The position numbers were made by a program, and so were the translations under genes. Below are positions 1 through 8,693 of a stretch of 40,305 nucleotides of DNA, one piece after another. The notes below the pieces were generated by a model, which did not search any database, was not told the DNA's origin, and saw nothing but the letters and a program-made list of their open reading frames with translations. Position 1 is the stretch's first letter, and every line of letters starts with the position of its first letter. Source of the stretch: JANPPS01 sp031428635 (GTDB lineage Bacteria > Pseudomonadota > Alphaproteobacteria > Acetobacterales > Acetobacteraceae); NCBI GenBank assembly GCA_031428635.1, contig JANPPS010000296.1:1-40305 (forward strand), in the 5' to 3' direction.

Positions 1-160
1 ATGAGTAGATCGGTAGCACCAGAACTACGGCGTATAAAGAAGCCGTGGCATAGCGAGCGCAGCGACAGCACGAACCCAAACGCATCGGCTGCTAGCACAA
101 CCGCCAGGATGACAGCGAAATATCCGGGATGAGGGTTCGTCTCTGTTTTGTATCGTTTGA
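1..160. other. Edge region without an assignable gene
   Basis: No gene can be assigned here. On the minus strand one frame downstream of lpxK stays open to the window edge and reads as a hydrophobic stretch (FAVILAVVLAADAFGFVLSL) followed by a basic segment, as a small membrane protein might. It has no ATG and no clear ribosome binding site; a GTG lies inside the hydrophobic part. A 43-codon plus-strand frame also starts at base 1. I do not recognise either. Most likely this is the spacer after lpxK or the start of a small partial gene. Confidence 0.25.
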
Positions 161-1105
161 TCAGGCGAGCAACTCGTCGATGAGCGCCTCGATCGCGTCT
201 GGATCGTTCCACACCAGCCACACCCCAACCACCTGCACCTGGTCCCGGTCAAGGGGGTTCAGTCGGGCCGCGTCCTTCGGCGTTGTCACAGGCGTCGCAA
301 ACAATGCGGCGGCGCGATCGAACACATCCTGCAGCTCGTTGGCGCGAAACCGGTGATGATCGGGAAAGTCCGCATGGCCCACCAGCACGGCGCCCGCCTG
401 CCGCAGCGTGGCGTGGAATTTCGACGGCCGGGCAATCCCGGCGAACGCGAACACACGCACCGACGGCAGCAGCGTATCGGCCGTCAAGTGCGCGCGCAGA
501 ACCTCTAGCGAAAGCGGCGGCAGCGGCCCATCACCGATCAACACCGCCGCCCGGCAGCGCGCGGCGGCGGCCTTGGCCGGTTCCCGCAGCGGTCCCGCCG
601 GCATGACCCGGCCGTTGCCGAACCCCACGGCCGCGTCCACCACCAGCAACGACGCCGTCGGCCGAAGCGTCGGATTCTGCAACCCATCATCCATCACCAG
701 CACATCCGCCCCAGTAGCAATCGCCGCCCGCGCCGCCATCGCCCGATCTCGACAGCGCCAGGTCGGCGCCGCGGCCGCCAGAAGCAGCGCCTCGTCCCCC
801 ACCCAATCCGCTGGCGCATTCGTATCGACCCGTAAAACCGAGTCGCTCGGAGCCCGTCCACCATACCCACGCGTCAGGCAATGCACCCGGCGGCCCCGTG
901 CCTGCAGTCGTCCCACCAGGTCAAGGACGACCGTCGTCTTACCCGCACCACCCACGCCAGCATTGCCGACGCACAGTACCGGTACGGACGCCGTCCAGCC
1001 GGGCCGCGCCACCCGCCGCGCTGTCAGCCGAGCCGTGGCCCAGGCGGCCGGCTGCAAAACGCGCGGCAGCAGGCCGTCACGCTGCCAAAATGCGGGCGCC
1101 TTCAT
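161..1105 (-). CDS. lpxK: Tetraacyldisaccharide 4'-kinase (lipid A kinase)
   Basis: LpxK phosphorylates the 4' position of the tetraacyldisaccharide-1-phosphate lipid A precursor at the inner membrane, using ATP. The 314-residue protein has the normal family length. Its P-loop is GNAGVGGAGKT at about residues 47-57, followed by the conserved acidic motif MDDGLQ near residue 138 and the FPDHHRF motif in the C-terminal third, all hallmarks of LpxK. The start ATG overlaps the kdtA stop as ATGA, so it is the last gene of the minus-strand envelope operon and is probably translationally coupled. Nothing looks damaged. Assignment is firm. Confidence 0.95.
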   Translation of the reverse strand: MKAPAFWQRDGLLPRVLQPAAWATARLTARRVARPGWTASVPVLCVGNAGVGGAGKTTVVLDLVGRLQARGRRVHCLTRGYGGRAPSDSVLRVDTNAPADWVGDEALLLAAAAPTWRCRDRAMAARAAIATGADVLVMDDGLQNPTLRPTASLLVVDAAVGFGNGRVMPAGPLREPAKAAAARCRAAVLIGDGPLPPLSLEVLRAHLTADTLLPSVRVFAFAGIARPSKFHATLRQAGAVLVGHADFPDHHRFRANELQDVFDRAAALFATPVTTPKDAARLNPLDRDQVQVVGVWLVWNDPDAIEALIDELLA

Positions 1106-2328
1106 TCGATCAGGCCCAGTATCGCCCGGGCCGTGTCCGCCGGCAGTCCGGGCGCGCCTGTCGCCACACGCTGCCCCGCGACCGATGCCGCCCGACGCTG
1201 GGCCGGGTCGGTCAGCATCGTCCGCACCCAGCCCTGCAAAGCCACCGCGTTGGCCACGACCGTCAGCGCCCCGCCGGCGGACAACGCCAACACGGCATCA
1301 TCGAAATTGGCTGTATGCGGCCCAACCGCGATCGCACAGCCCAGCCGCGCCGGCTCCCACGGGTTCTGCCCGCCGCAACCAACAAGGCTACGGCCCACGA
1401 ACACAACGGGTGCCAGCCGGTACAACAATCCCAGTTCACCCATGGTATCGGCAATCCATAGCCCGCCCGCCGGGTCCTCCCCTGCCGCGCGATGGGGTGC
1501 ATCTGGGTATAACGCGATCCCCCGGCCCGCATGGCGCGGTGCGATGATCGTCAGCAGGTCCGGCAGCTCGGCCACTAGTGCTTGGTGAATATACTCGGCG
1601 ATCGCCTCCTCGCCGGGATGGGTGCTGGCGGCAAGCCACACGGGTCGGTCGCCGATGACGGTACGTAGCCGGGCGACCTCCTCCGCGGCGGCGCTCAATA
1701 CCGATGCCGCGAGCTTCAGGTCGCCCGCAACCACCACGTTGGAAGCCCCTAGCCGCCGCAGCCGGGTCGCGTCGTCATTCGATCGGGCACGGACCTGCGC
1801 GAACGTTCCCAGCACCTGCCGGGCCAAGCCGGGCACCCTGCCCCAACCCCGGGTGCTGCGCTCCGACATGCGGGCGTTAACCAGCATGGCGGGGATCGCC
1901 CGCGCCCTGCATGCAGCCAGCGTGTTCGGCCACAACTCGCTTTCGACAAATACCGCCGCGTCCGGCCGCCAGTGATCGAGGAACCGCGCCACCCACGTCG
2001 GCACGTCCAGCGGTACGAAACGGTGCATTATAACATCGCCGAGCATGGGCGCCAGCAAGGCCGCGGACGTGACGGTCCCGGTCGTGAACAGCACCGTGAC
2101 CCCCGCCAGATGGGGCAGCACCGGTACCATCGACACGCTTTCTCCGACGCTTGCCGCATGGATCCACACCAGCTTACCCGGCGGGCGCGGGGTGGCATCG
2201 ATGCCCTCCCGCTCCGGCAGGCGACCGGCCCATTCCTTGCCCCGCGCGGCACGGTGTCGCAGCGACCGGCGCAGCAATGGGGCGGCCATTGTCGCCAGGC
2301 CGCGCCAGATCAGGTCCGTCAGCGGCAT
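1102..2328 (-). CDS. kdtA: 3-deoxy-D-manno-octulosonic acid (Kdo) transferase
   Basis: KdtA (WaaA) transfers Kdo from CMP-Kdo to lipid IVA at the cytoplasmic face of the inner membrane, the step that joins core sugars to lipid A. The 408-residue GT30 protein begins with a hydrophobic anchor, then the N-terminal domain motif WIHAASVGES with the expected catalytic glutamate at residue 63, ESELWPN in the middle, and a C-terminal donor domain with FVGRSLV and GGQNPWEPA. The start overlaps the acyltransferase stop by 10 bases and the stop overlaps lpxK. Whether it adds one or two Kdo residues cannot be read from sequence. Confidence 0.94.
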   Translation of the reverse strand: MPLTDLIWRGLATMAAPLLRRSLRHRAARGKEWAGRLPEREGIDATPRPPGKLVWIHAASVGESVSMVPVLPHLAGVTVLFTTGTVTSAALLAPMLGDVIMHRFVPLDVPTWVARFLDHWRPDAAVFVESELWPNTLAACRARAIPAMLVNARMSERSTRGWGRVPGLARQVLGTFAQVRARSNDDATRLRRLGASNVVVAGDLKLAASVLSAAAEEVARLRTVIGDRPVWLAASTHPGEEAIAEYIHQALVAELPDLLTIIAPRHAGRGIALYPDAPHRAAGEDPAGGLWIADTMGELGLLYRLAPVVFVGRSLVGCGGQNPWEPARLGCAIAVGPHTANFDDAVLALSAGGALTVVANAVALQGWVRTMLTDPAQRRAASVAGQRVATGAPGLPADTARAILGLIE

Positions 2329-3011
2329 AGCGCATCGGCTCGGTCGGCGGCGTCTGTCAGGGCCTGGCCGATTACGGGCAGCGCTGCCGCCCAGTCATTG
2401 CGCGCCACCTGTATCGGCGCGCCGCAAACAATCGCGCCTCGCCCGAACGGCACCGGCAACACCATCCGATCCCATGTGTGTAGCGTGCGCCGCCGGGTTA
2501 CCTGGGCGCCGCACGGCACGATCGGTACCCCGGCCAACGCCGCCAGCTGGGCCACCCCCGGCGCCGCGACCCGGCGTGGCCCGCGCGGCCCATCCGGCGT
2601 AATCACGACTTGCCCGCCGTCTGCGAGAAACGTCAGCAGCGCCCGTACGCCGCCGGCCCCGCCCTTTTGCTCTCCGCGTTTGGCCGATGATCCGTGCGCC
2701 AGCTCCACACCGAACGCCGCCATCACCTGTCCAATCAGGCGCCCGTCATGGTTACGGCTGACGAGTACCGCCATCCGTCCCGGCGCCCGGCCAGCACAAT
2801 GGCGGGCACCGACCGCGCCCGTCCACAATGCTGGCATCAGCGGCAGCCGCTCATGCCAGAACGCGAAAATAGCCGGGCTTCCATCGAGGTACGCGGGTGG
2901 TAACCCCTCCATCACCCAGGCGGTGCTGTTTAGAGTGGATCGCAGCGCTGCCGTCCCCGCCCAGACCCCGCCCGCCTGGACCCAACGGTGGCGAAGCGCC
3001 TGTTTGATCAT
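2319..3011 (-). CDS. DUF374 lysophospholipid acyltransferase-family protein
   Basis: This 230-residue protein belongs to the DUF374 branch of the PlsC/LPLAT acyltransferase superfamily, found beside kdtA and lpxK in many Alphaproteobacteria and presumed to acylate lipid A or a related lipid. Visible motifs are FWHERLPLMP near residue 50, SRNHDGRLIGQV carrying the HD catalytic pair (shorter than the usual HX4D), and ITPDGPRGPR near residue 140, which is diagnostic for DUF374. The N-terminus is a weak membrane anchor. It follows the GT4 gene after 39 bases and overlaps kdtA. The acyl substrate is unknown; the lipid A link is inferred from position. Confidence 0.85.
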   Translation of the reverse strand: MIKQALRHRWVQAGGVWAGTAALRSTLNSTAWVMEGLPPAYLDGSPAIFAFWHERLPLMPALWTGAVGARHCAGRAPGRMAVLVSRNHDGRLIGQVMAAFGVELAHGSSAKRGEQKGGAGGVRALLTFLADGGQVVITPDGPRGPRRVAAPGVAQLAALAGVPIVPCGAQVTRRRTLHTWDRMVLPVPFGRGAIVCGAPIQVARNDWAAALPVIGQALTDAADRADALCR

Positions 3012-3050
3012 TGCCGGGCGGTAGCATAGGGGTCACGCCCCGGCAAACGA

Positions 3051-4103
3051 TCAGACAGACCGGCGCGTGACAGCCAGGTTCGATAGAAACAGGTCGGCGC
3101 ATTTTCGCCATGAGAACCGCTCGGCATGGGCGCGGCACGCCTGCCGGTCACCCGACAGCGCCCGCATCGCCGCCGCCCGCAGATCGTGATCCAACGCCCC
3201 CACCCCGGGCGCCGCCCCGGCCAGTATATCGATCGGCCCCGTCACTGGATGCGCTGCAATCGGCGTACCCGACGCGAGACTTTCCAGCAAAACCAGCCCG
3301 AACGTATCGGTCAGCGACGGGAACACGAACACGTCGGCGGCGGCATACACCCGCGCCAGATCGTCGCCCGTCTGCTCACCCAAAAACACAGCGTCCGGAT
3401 AGGCCAGCTGCAGCGCCTCCCGCTGTGGGCCATCGCCGACCACAACCTTGGTTCCCGGCAGATCGAGCGACAGGAACGCACCGATGTTTTTCTCCACCGC
3501 GACCCGGCCGACATAGAGGAATACGGGCCCTGGGAATTGCGGCGCCGGTGCCGGTAGTGGCTGAAATCGACGCAGGTCGACGCCCCGGGTCCAGGGACGG
3601 ACGGTGCGGAACCCACGGCCCGACAGCTCCTGCCGCAGCGTGCCCGTCGCGACCATCATCCCGCGCCCAGCATTGTGGAACCGCCGTAACCACGCGTAGC
3701 TGATACCGAGCGGAACGCTTGTGCGCGCTTGCAGATACTCCGGGAATCGGGTGTGGAACGCCGTGGTAAACGCGTATCCGCGGCGCACGGCCCACCGTCG
3801 CGCGGCCAATCCTAGCGGTCCCTCCGTTGCGATGTGCAGCGCGTCCGGCTGAAATTGCTCGATCATCGACGACAACGACCGGCCGGGCCACAGCGCCACG
3901 CGAATGCTGGAATAGGTCGGCAGTGCCACCGTCCGAAACCGTTCCGGGCCGATCACCTCGACCCGGTGGCCCAACCCCTCCAACTCGGTCGCGAGCGTCG
4001 ATAGCGTCCGCACGACTCCATTGATCTGGGGGTACCAGGCGTCGCTGACGATCAAGATCCGCAGGTTTAACAGATTCTGCAGGGCAGAGGGTGTAACGGT
4101 CAG
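3051..4103 (-). CDS. GT4 glycosyltransferase (Agt-like glycolipid synthase)
   Basis: A GT-B fold glycosyltransferase of family 4. The N-terminal domain begins RILIVSDAWYPQINGVVRTL and the C-terminal donor domain contains FLYVGRVAVEKN and the EX7E-type stretch FPSLTDTFGLVLLESLASG. The pairing with a PlcP-type phosphoesterase matches the plcP-agt lipid-remodelling cassette of Alphaproteobacteria, in which Agt glycosylates diacylglycerol to make sugar lipids when phosphate is scarce; that role is inferred from family and context. No ATG lies near the expected start. A CTG at 4103 overlaps the upstream TGA as CTGA and gives 350 residues; an ATG at 4172 lies 70 bases inside the previous gene, and a CTG at 4064 would start right before RILIVSD. 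The start is therefore unsure. Confidence 0.85.
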   Translation of the reverse strand: MTVTPSALQNLLNLRILIVSDAWYPQINGVVRTLSTLATELEGLGHRVEVIGPERFRTVALPTYSSIRVALWPGRSLSSMIEQFQPDALHIATEGPLGLAARRWAVRRGYAFTTAFHTRFPEYLQARTSVPLGISYAWLRRFHNAGRGMMVATGTLRQELSGRGFRTVRPWTRGVDLRRFQPLPAPAPQFPGPVFLYVGRVAVEKNIGAFLSLDLPGTKVVVGDGPQREALQLAYPDAVFLGEQTGDDLARVYAAADVFVFPSLTDTFGLVLLESLASGTPIAAHPVTGPIDILAGAAPGVGALDHDLRAAAMRALSGDRQACRAHAERFSWRKCADLFLSNLAVTRRSV

Positions 4104-4969
4104 ACCCGCTCCGTCAGATGGCCCGTGCCGGCCCGGGGTGAGAAGAAGCTGAGGTTGTTGACCGCTGCCCAATCGATCAGCTCCATCCGTCCGTCGTGAT
4201 GTTCGACCAGCGCCGTGCAGCTTTCAACCCAATCACCGTCATTCATATACATCACGCGACCAACCTGACGCATCTCCGCATGATGGATGTGTCCGCAAAT
4301 GACGCCATCGAATCCGCGCCGTTCCGCCTCACCGGCCAGCGCCGCCTCGAACCGGTCGATCGCCTTCACGGCTTCCTTCACCTGGCGCTTCAACCACTGG
4401 CTCAATGACCAGTACGGATAGCCAAGCTTCCGCCGTATGACGTTGAAATGGCGGTTCAGCACAAGCGATGTGACGTAGGCGCTGTCGCCCAAATGGGCCA
4501 GAACCTTGGCATAACGGACGACGCTGTCGAACTGGTCACCATGGGTCACTAGGAACCGCTTGCCGTCGGCTGTTACATGCTCCGCCTCATTCCGTAGCGC
4601 GATGCCTGCGACCTCAAGCGTTGTGGGGTCGAGTGCCGTAGGCAGCCAGGCGCGGAACATTTCGTCATGGTTGCCGGGGATGTAGGTTACCGCGGTGCCG
4701 TTGCGGGCGTGGCGTAGGATGTGGCGTATGACCGTGTCGTGCTCTGCATCCCAAAACCACGATTTGCGCAGCCGCCAACCATCGACGATATCGCCGACCA
4801 GAAACAAGGTGTCGCAGGTCATGGTCGCCAGGAAGTCAGCCAAGAAGTCAGTCCTGGCGCCCTTCGTACCGAGATGCGTGTCTGAAATGAAGACAGCCCG
4901 GTAGTGGTGCGTTCCACTACCGGCAAGAACTCCGCTCGGGTATTTTGGACCGGGGTATAATGCGTTCAT
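4100..4969 (-). CDS. Metallophosphoesterase, PlcP / UDP-2,3-diacylglucosamine diphosphatase family
   Basis: A 289-residue calcineurin-like phosphoesterase with the full metal-site series: DTHLG near residue 31, GDIVDGW near 59, GNHDE near 99, THGDQFD near 146 and GHIHH near 225. Databases often label this family LpxH-like, but members beside a GT4 gene in Alphaproteobacteria include PlcP, a phospholipase C that releases diacylglycerol from membrane phospholipids during phosphate starvation. The neighbouring GT4 gene and the GDIVDGW form favour PlcP; adjacency to lpxK and kdtA keeps LpxH-type action in lipid A synthesis possible. The start ATG at 4969 has only a weak ribosome binding site. First gene of the operon running to lpxK. 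Confidence 0.85.
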   Translation of the reverse strand: MNALYPGPKYPSGVLAGSGTHHYRAVFISDTHLGTKGARTDFLADFLATMTCDTLFLVGDIVDGWRLRKSWFWDAEHDTVIRHILRHARNGTAVTYIPGNHDEMFRAWLPTALDPTTLEVAGIALRNEAEHVTADGKRFLVTHGDQFDSVVRYAKVLAHLGDSAYVTSLVLNRHFNVIRRKLGYPYWSLSQWLKRQVKEAVKAIDRFEAALAGEAERRGFDGVICGHIHHAEMRQVGRVMYMNDGDWVESCTALVEHHDGRMELIDWAAVNNLSFFSPRAGTGHLTERV

Positions 4970-5028
4970 GCGACCGTGTGATCCTCGCCATCTTGGACGA
5001 CATTCGCCTCTGTTGGCGGTGCATACGG

Positions 5029-5065
5029 CAGACTTCGATTCCAGTCTGTGAACTTTAGGTGATTG
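5029..5065 (-). promoter_or_regulatory. Possible PHO box and hairpin upstream of the plcP-like gene
   Basis: Read on the minus strand, 5065-5048 gives two 7-base units, CAATCAC and AGTTCAC, separated by CTAA. The 11-base period and the repeated TCAC core resemble a degenerate PhoB direct repeat (consensus CTGTCAT/C). It lies about 80-97 bases before the phosphoesterase start, a plausible promoter distance. Directly behind it, a 6-bp inverted repeat (CAGACT/AGTCTG, 5029-5034 with 5043-5048, 8-base loop) could form a hairpin. The match is weak and no clear -10 was seen. Confidence 0.25.
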
Positions 5066-5087
5066 AACACTATGTGCCGAACGCAGG

Positions 5088-5111
5088 CGGCCCGGATTCG
5101 TTCCCGGGCCG
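5088..5111 (-). terminator. GC-rich hairpin after the Tim44-like gene
   Basis: A perfect 8-bp inverted repeat, CGGCCCGG and CCGGGCCG, with an 8-base loop lies 12 bases beyond the Tim44-like stop codon. It is placed where a terminator for that gene would be, ahead of the plcP-like promoter region. No T-run follows on the minus strand, so strong intrinsic termination is uncertain. Confidence 0.45.
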
Positions 5112-5122
5112 TATCTGTTTCG

Positions 5123-6031
5123 CTATCGAACCTGCTGGATCGCCGATAGGATCCAGCGGCCGCCACTAGCCCGCACGAACGTCCACAGCTCCGTCGTCAT
5201 GGTGCGCAGCGCAAGATCGCCCTCCACCACCCGGCCCGCTTGGTCTCGCGTCACATCGAGGGCGGAGAACTTCATCGCTACCGTTGCATAGTTACGCGCA
5301 CCCTCGCTCCAGGCCTCCGACAAGTCGCCCTGTTCGAGCTTCACATGGGTCACGCTGTTGATTACGCCGCGGCTCGCGTGATCCGCCAGCTGCTCCGCAA
5401 AGTAGCCGGCCATTTCGGGTGATGCCAGGTTGGACAGCGCGTTCGTATCCCGGGCCGTCCAAGCCGCCTGAACGCCCTGCAATAGCTGCTCGAACGCGAC
5501 GTAGTCGGCCTTATTGACCGCAACCGCGCCGCCCGCCGCGGCACCCTGCATCGGCATGACGTTCGGAGCCGGTCCGGCCGTGCGCATGGCCGGACCGCCC
5601 GCCATTGCCGGCCCGGCGAAGCGACGGAAAAGCCAGCGGGCGACGAAGAACAGCAGCGCACCTTGCAGTAGCAGACTGAATAGACTCATCAGGCCAAAGC
5701 CCCCGCCGCCGAACATTCCGCCGCCGAACAGCATGCTACCGATGCCGACACCCAGCAGACCGCCGGCAAGGCCAGACATGAACCCGCCCGACCGCCGCGG
5801 CGCACCACCAAAGCCCGGGCCACCTATGTCACCGGTTGGCGCGCGCGGTGCCATGCTGCGCTCCATCGGTGCCGCCATCGACGGTGCCGTGTTGGTGCTG
5901 GGTGGCGCGGAGTAAGTCCGGGCACCTCGACTGCCAAACGAAGAACCCCCGCCGGCCTTCGCCAGCGCCAGACCAGGCGAAAGGGCCAATGTCGCGACAA
6001 CCAAACCAGTCAGGAAACGGGAACGACTCAT
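5123..6031 (-). CDS. Exported Tim44-like domain protein
   Basis: A 302-residue protein with an N-terminal signal peptide ending near residue 25 (LALSPGLALA), a Gly/Ser/Pro/Met-rich segment with repeated GGGMFGGGGFG, one strong transmembrane helix around residues 115-135 (SLFSLLLQGALLFFVARWLF), and a C-terminal Tim44-like domain from about residue 170 to the end. Bacterial Tim44-like proteins share the fold of the mitochondrial import subunit, but their function is largely unknown; an envelope scaffold role is inference. It appears monocistronic: GGAGGT sits 10 bases before the ATG and a hairpin follows the stop. Confidence 0.82.
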   Translation of the reverse strand: MSRSRFLTGLVVATLALSPGLALAKAGGGSSFGSRGARTYSAPPSTNTAPSMAAPMERSMAPRAPTGDIGGPGFGGAPRRSGGFMSGLAGGLLGVGIGSMLFGGGMFGGGGFGLMSLFSLLLQGALLFFVARWLFRRFAGPAMAGGPAMRTAGPAPNVMPMQGAAAGGAVAVNKADYVAFEQLLQGVQAAWTARDTNALSNLASPEMAGYFAEQLADHASRGVINSVTHVKLEQGDLSEAWSEGARNYATVAMKFSALDVTRDQAGRVVEGDLALRTMTTELWTFVRASGGRWILSAIQQVR

Positions 6032-6090
6032 AACGTAACATACCTCCGGTGACCCCAGATATGGGATAAATCAGCCCTGGTAGTAGCCCC

Positions 6091-7374
6091 TTACATTGCG
6101 GGCAAAACAGTCGCGGTGCAGTCGCCAAACCCAATCGTCACCCACCCCGGCCGGCTCGCCCGCGCGCGTAGCGTGATCGTGTCACCGTCCTCCAGAAACC
6201 GCCGCGTCTCGCCAGACGGCAGCGACAGCGGTAGCCGCCCGCCATGTGTCAGTTCCAGCAGGCAGCCGGGCGCGCCGGGTTCGGATATCGTGCCGGTCCC
6301 CAGCACGTCGCCCGGGTTAAGCGCGCAGCCGTTGCTGGCCAGGTGCGTCAGCATCTGCGCCGGCGTCCAGTACAGCGCCGTCGACGAGCCGGACGACACA
6401 CCATGCGGGGCCATGCTGGCCTTACGCATTTGCAGCGTGCTGATCAGTACTTCGACAACTAAGCCCAGCGCGCCTGCCGCCTGATCCTGCGCATCGGATA
6501 GATACGGCAGCAGCGCCGGGTCGGCCGGGTCGCGGGGGGCCTGCGCCACGCGGAACGGGGCCAGCGCTTCCGGCGTAATCAGCCAGGGGCTGACGGTCGT
6601 ACAGAAGCTTTTGCCCAGGAATGGGCCGAGCGGCTGGTACTCCCACCCCTGGATGTCGCGCGCCGACCAATCATTCAGCAGGCTGTAACCGGCGATGTGC
6701 TCATGTGCCTGCCCGATCGGGACGCTGGTGCCGATGGCGCTGCCAGGCCCAACCCAGACGGCCAGTTCCAGCTCGTAGTCCAATGCCCGGCTAGGGCCGA
6801 AGCTGGGTGTGGCTTCGGACGCCGGCTTACGTTGGCCGTTCGGACGCCGGACTTCACCGGGGGGGCGAAGCGTGCTGGCGCGGCCATGGTAGCCGACCGG
6901 TAGCCATTTATAGTTCGGCATCAGCGGCGCGTCGGGCCGCAGCATCGCGCCCACGTTCTCCGCATGGTGAATGCCGGCATAAAAATCGGTGTAATCGCCA
7001 ACGTGCGCCGGCAGGTACAAGATGCAGTCAGCCGCCCGGTGCAGCAGATGCGGTCGCGGGTTTGACCCGTCCGCCAGCAATACGCTTACCGCGTCCCGCA
7101 ACGCCCGGCGCGGCCCGGCACCCAATGCCAGAAACGGGTTTAGCGACGGCCCGATGCAGGTATGGGCAACACCCTGCGCCTCGTCGTCCAGCAACGCTTC
7201 CTCATGCAACGCGCGTAGGTCCAGGATCATGTCGCCAATTGCGATGCCGCCCCGGGGTGCGCCGGCCAGCGGGCTGAACACGCCGAATGGCAGGTTCTGT
7301 ATCGGAAAGTCGGCGTGGCCGTTGGCACACTCGACCCAACTGGTCAGCGTGGGGTCGTGAGTGTGGTCGATCAT
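6091..7374 (-). CDS. fahA: Fumarylacetoacetase
   Basis: Fumarylacetoacetase hydrolyses fumarylacetoacetate to fumarate and acetoacetate, the last step of the homogentisate pathway. The ATG at 7374 overlaps the hmgA stop as ATGA and gives 427 residues, the usual length; a longer reading to 7407 would run 11 codons into hmgA. Family landmarks are the short SH3-like N-terminal domain, the metal-binding region around DYELELAVWVG, and LLNDWSARDIQGWEYQPLGP followed by GKSFCTTVSPW. It is the last gene of a five-gene overlapping operon. No maleylacetoacetate isomerase gene lies in the window, so that step must be encoded elsewhere or bypassed. Confidence 0.95.
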   Translation of the reverse strand: MIDHTHDPTLTSWVECANGHADFPIQNLPFGVFSPLAGAPRGGIAIGDMILDLRALHEEALLDDEAQGVAHTCIGPSLNPFLALGAGPRRALRDAVSVLLADGSNPRPHLLHRAADCILYLPAHVGDYTDFYAGIHHAENVGAMLRPDAPLMPNYKWLPVGYHGRASTLRPPGEVRRPNGQRKPASEATPSFGPSRALDYELELAVWVGPGSAIGTSVPIGQAHEHIAGYSLLNDWSARDIQGWEYQPLGPFLGKSFCTTVSPWLITPEALAPFRVAQAPRDPADPALLPYLSDAQDQAAGALGLVVEVLISTLQMRKASMAPHGVSSGSSTALYWTPAQMLTHLASNGCALNPGDVLGTGTISEPGAPGCLLELTHGGRLPLSLPSGETRRFLEDGDTITLRARASRPGWVTIGFGDCTATVLPAM

Positions 7375-8693
7375 GGGGTAAATTTCCGTGCGAGACCGGA
7401 CCAGCAATCCATGTAGTCGCGCTGCAGCTCCGGCGCTTCTGCCGCTGCTCGGGTGACCGACTGCCGGTGTCGGCTTTCGAACATGAACGCCATCGTACCC
7501 TCCAGCTTGCGCGGGGCCAGCGTCGCAGCGCTTGCGCCCTCGAACGCATCGGCGTCGGGGCCATGCGGCAACATTGCATTGTGTAGGCTGAATCCGCCTG
7601 GCACGAAGCCGCGCGGTTTCGCGTCGTACTGGCCATAGATCAGGCCCATGAACTCACTCATGACGTTGATGTGGTACCATGGCGGACGGAACGTATCCTC
7701 GGCCACAAGCCAGCGGTCGGGGAAGCAGACAAAGTCGATATTGGCCGTCCCCGGCGTTTCGCTGGGTGCTGTCAGGACGGTGAAAATGCTGGGGTCCGCA
7801 TGGTCGAACAGCAGCGGCCCGACCGGCGAGTACCGGCGCAAATCGTACTTGTACGGGGCGTAATTGCCGTGCCACGCGACAACGTCGAGCGGGCTTTGCG
7901 CGATATCCGCTCGCCATAACGCTCCATTGTACTTTAGCGTGAAGCAGCTCGAGATCTCCCGGTCCTCATACCAGGCGTGGGGTGTCAGGAAATCGCGCGT
8001 ATTCGCCAGGCAGTTGGCGCCGATCGGCCCCCGCTCCGGCAGGGTGAACGCGCCGCCGTAATTCTCGCACACATAGCCGCGGGCAGCGCCGTCCGGTAGC
8101 GACACCCGGAACTTTACGCCGCGGGGGATGACGGCAATCTCACCGGGGGTCAGGTCGATCAGGCCGAACTCGGTCGCCAAATGCAGGCGCCCGTCCTGCG
8201 GCACGATCAGCAATTCGCCATCGGCGTTGCTGAAGTACTCGTCCACCATGTCGCGCCCGGCGACGTAAACGTGGGCGGCCATGCCGGCGTTCGAGCTTGC
8301 GTCACCGGCCGTGGTGATCGTGACCATGCCGTCGATAAATGACAGGCCTGGCGCGTTCGCGTGCCACGGATCCCACCGCATTGGGGCCGGCGGCACCACA
8401 ATTTCGGCGCAGGGGGCGGTGCGCCACAGGCTGGGCGGCGCCGGTCGGAACGCGCCCCAGTGTTGGACCGTGGGTCGGATGCGATACAGCCAGCTCCGCT
8501 CGTTCGCCATGCGCGGTGCCGTAAACGGGCTGCCGCTCAGCTGCTCGGCGTACAGGCCGTAGGCACAACGCTGCGGTGAATTGCGGCCGATCGGCAGCGC
8601 GCCGGCCAGCGCCTCCGTTTCGAACCCGTTGCCGAAGCCCGATTGGTACCCCGCGTTGGTGGTCGTGACGCTGGGTCGGAGTGTGGCGTTCAT
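7371..8693 (-). CDS. hmgA: Homogentisate 1,2-dioxygenase
   Basis: HmgA opens the ring of homogentisate with O2 to give maleylacetoacetate, using a mononuclear Fe(II). The 440-residue protein starts with the typical YQSGFGNGFETEA and NSPQ segments. The iron ligands are recognisable: histidine and glutamate in PPWYHINVMSEFMG and the second histidine in AMLPHGPDA. The length is normal and no key residue is missing. Its ATG overlaps the stop of the small DUF2783 gene and its stop overlaps the fahA start, so the two pathway enzymes are likely made in fixed proportion. Confidence 0.97.
   Translation of the reverse strand: MNATLRPSVTTTNAGYQSGFGNGFETEALAGALPIGRNSPQRCAYGLYAEQLSGSPFTAPRMANERSWLYRIRPTVQHWGAFRPAPPSLWRTAPCAEIVVPPAPMRWDPWHANAPGLSFIDGMVTITTAGDASSNAGMAAHVYVAGRDMVDEYFSNADGELLIVPQDGRLHLATEFGLIDLTPGEIAVIPRGVKFRVSLPDGAARGYVCENYGGAFTLPERGPIGANCLANTRDFLTPHAWYEDREISSCFTLKYNGALWRADIAQSPLDVVAWHGNYAPYKYDLRRYSPVGPLLFDHADPSIFTVLTAPSETPGTANIDFVCFPDRWLVAEDTFRPPWYHINVMSEFMGLIYGQYDAKPRGFVPGGFSLHNAMLPHGPDADAFEGASAATLAPRKLEGTMAFMFESRHRQSVTRAAAEAPELQRDYMDCWSGLARKFTP

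Noticed and set aside
408..1547. Long plus-strand open frame opposite lpxK/kdtA
   Set aside because: Composition is Pro/Arg/Ser-rich, has no motif or ribosome binding site and mirrors two certain genes; it is a high-GC shadow.
5029..5048. tRNA-like or riboswitch structure upstream of the plcP-like gene
   Set aside because: Only one short 6-bp stem is present; no tRNA arms, anticodon or known riboswitch core are visible.
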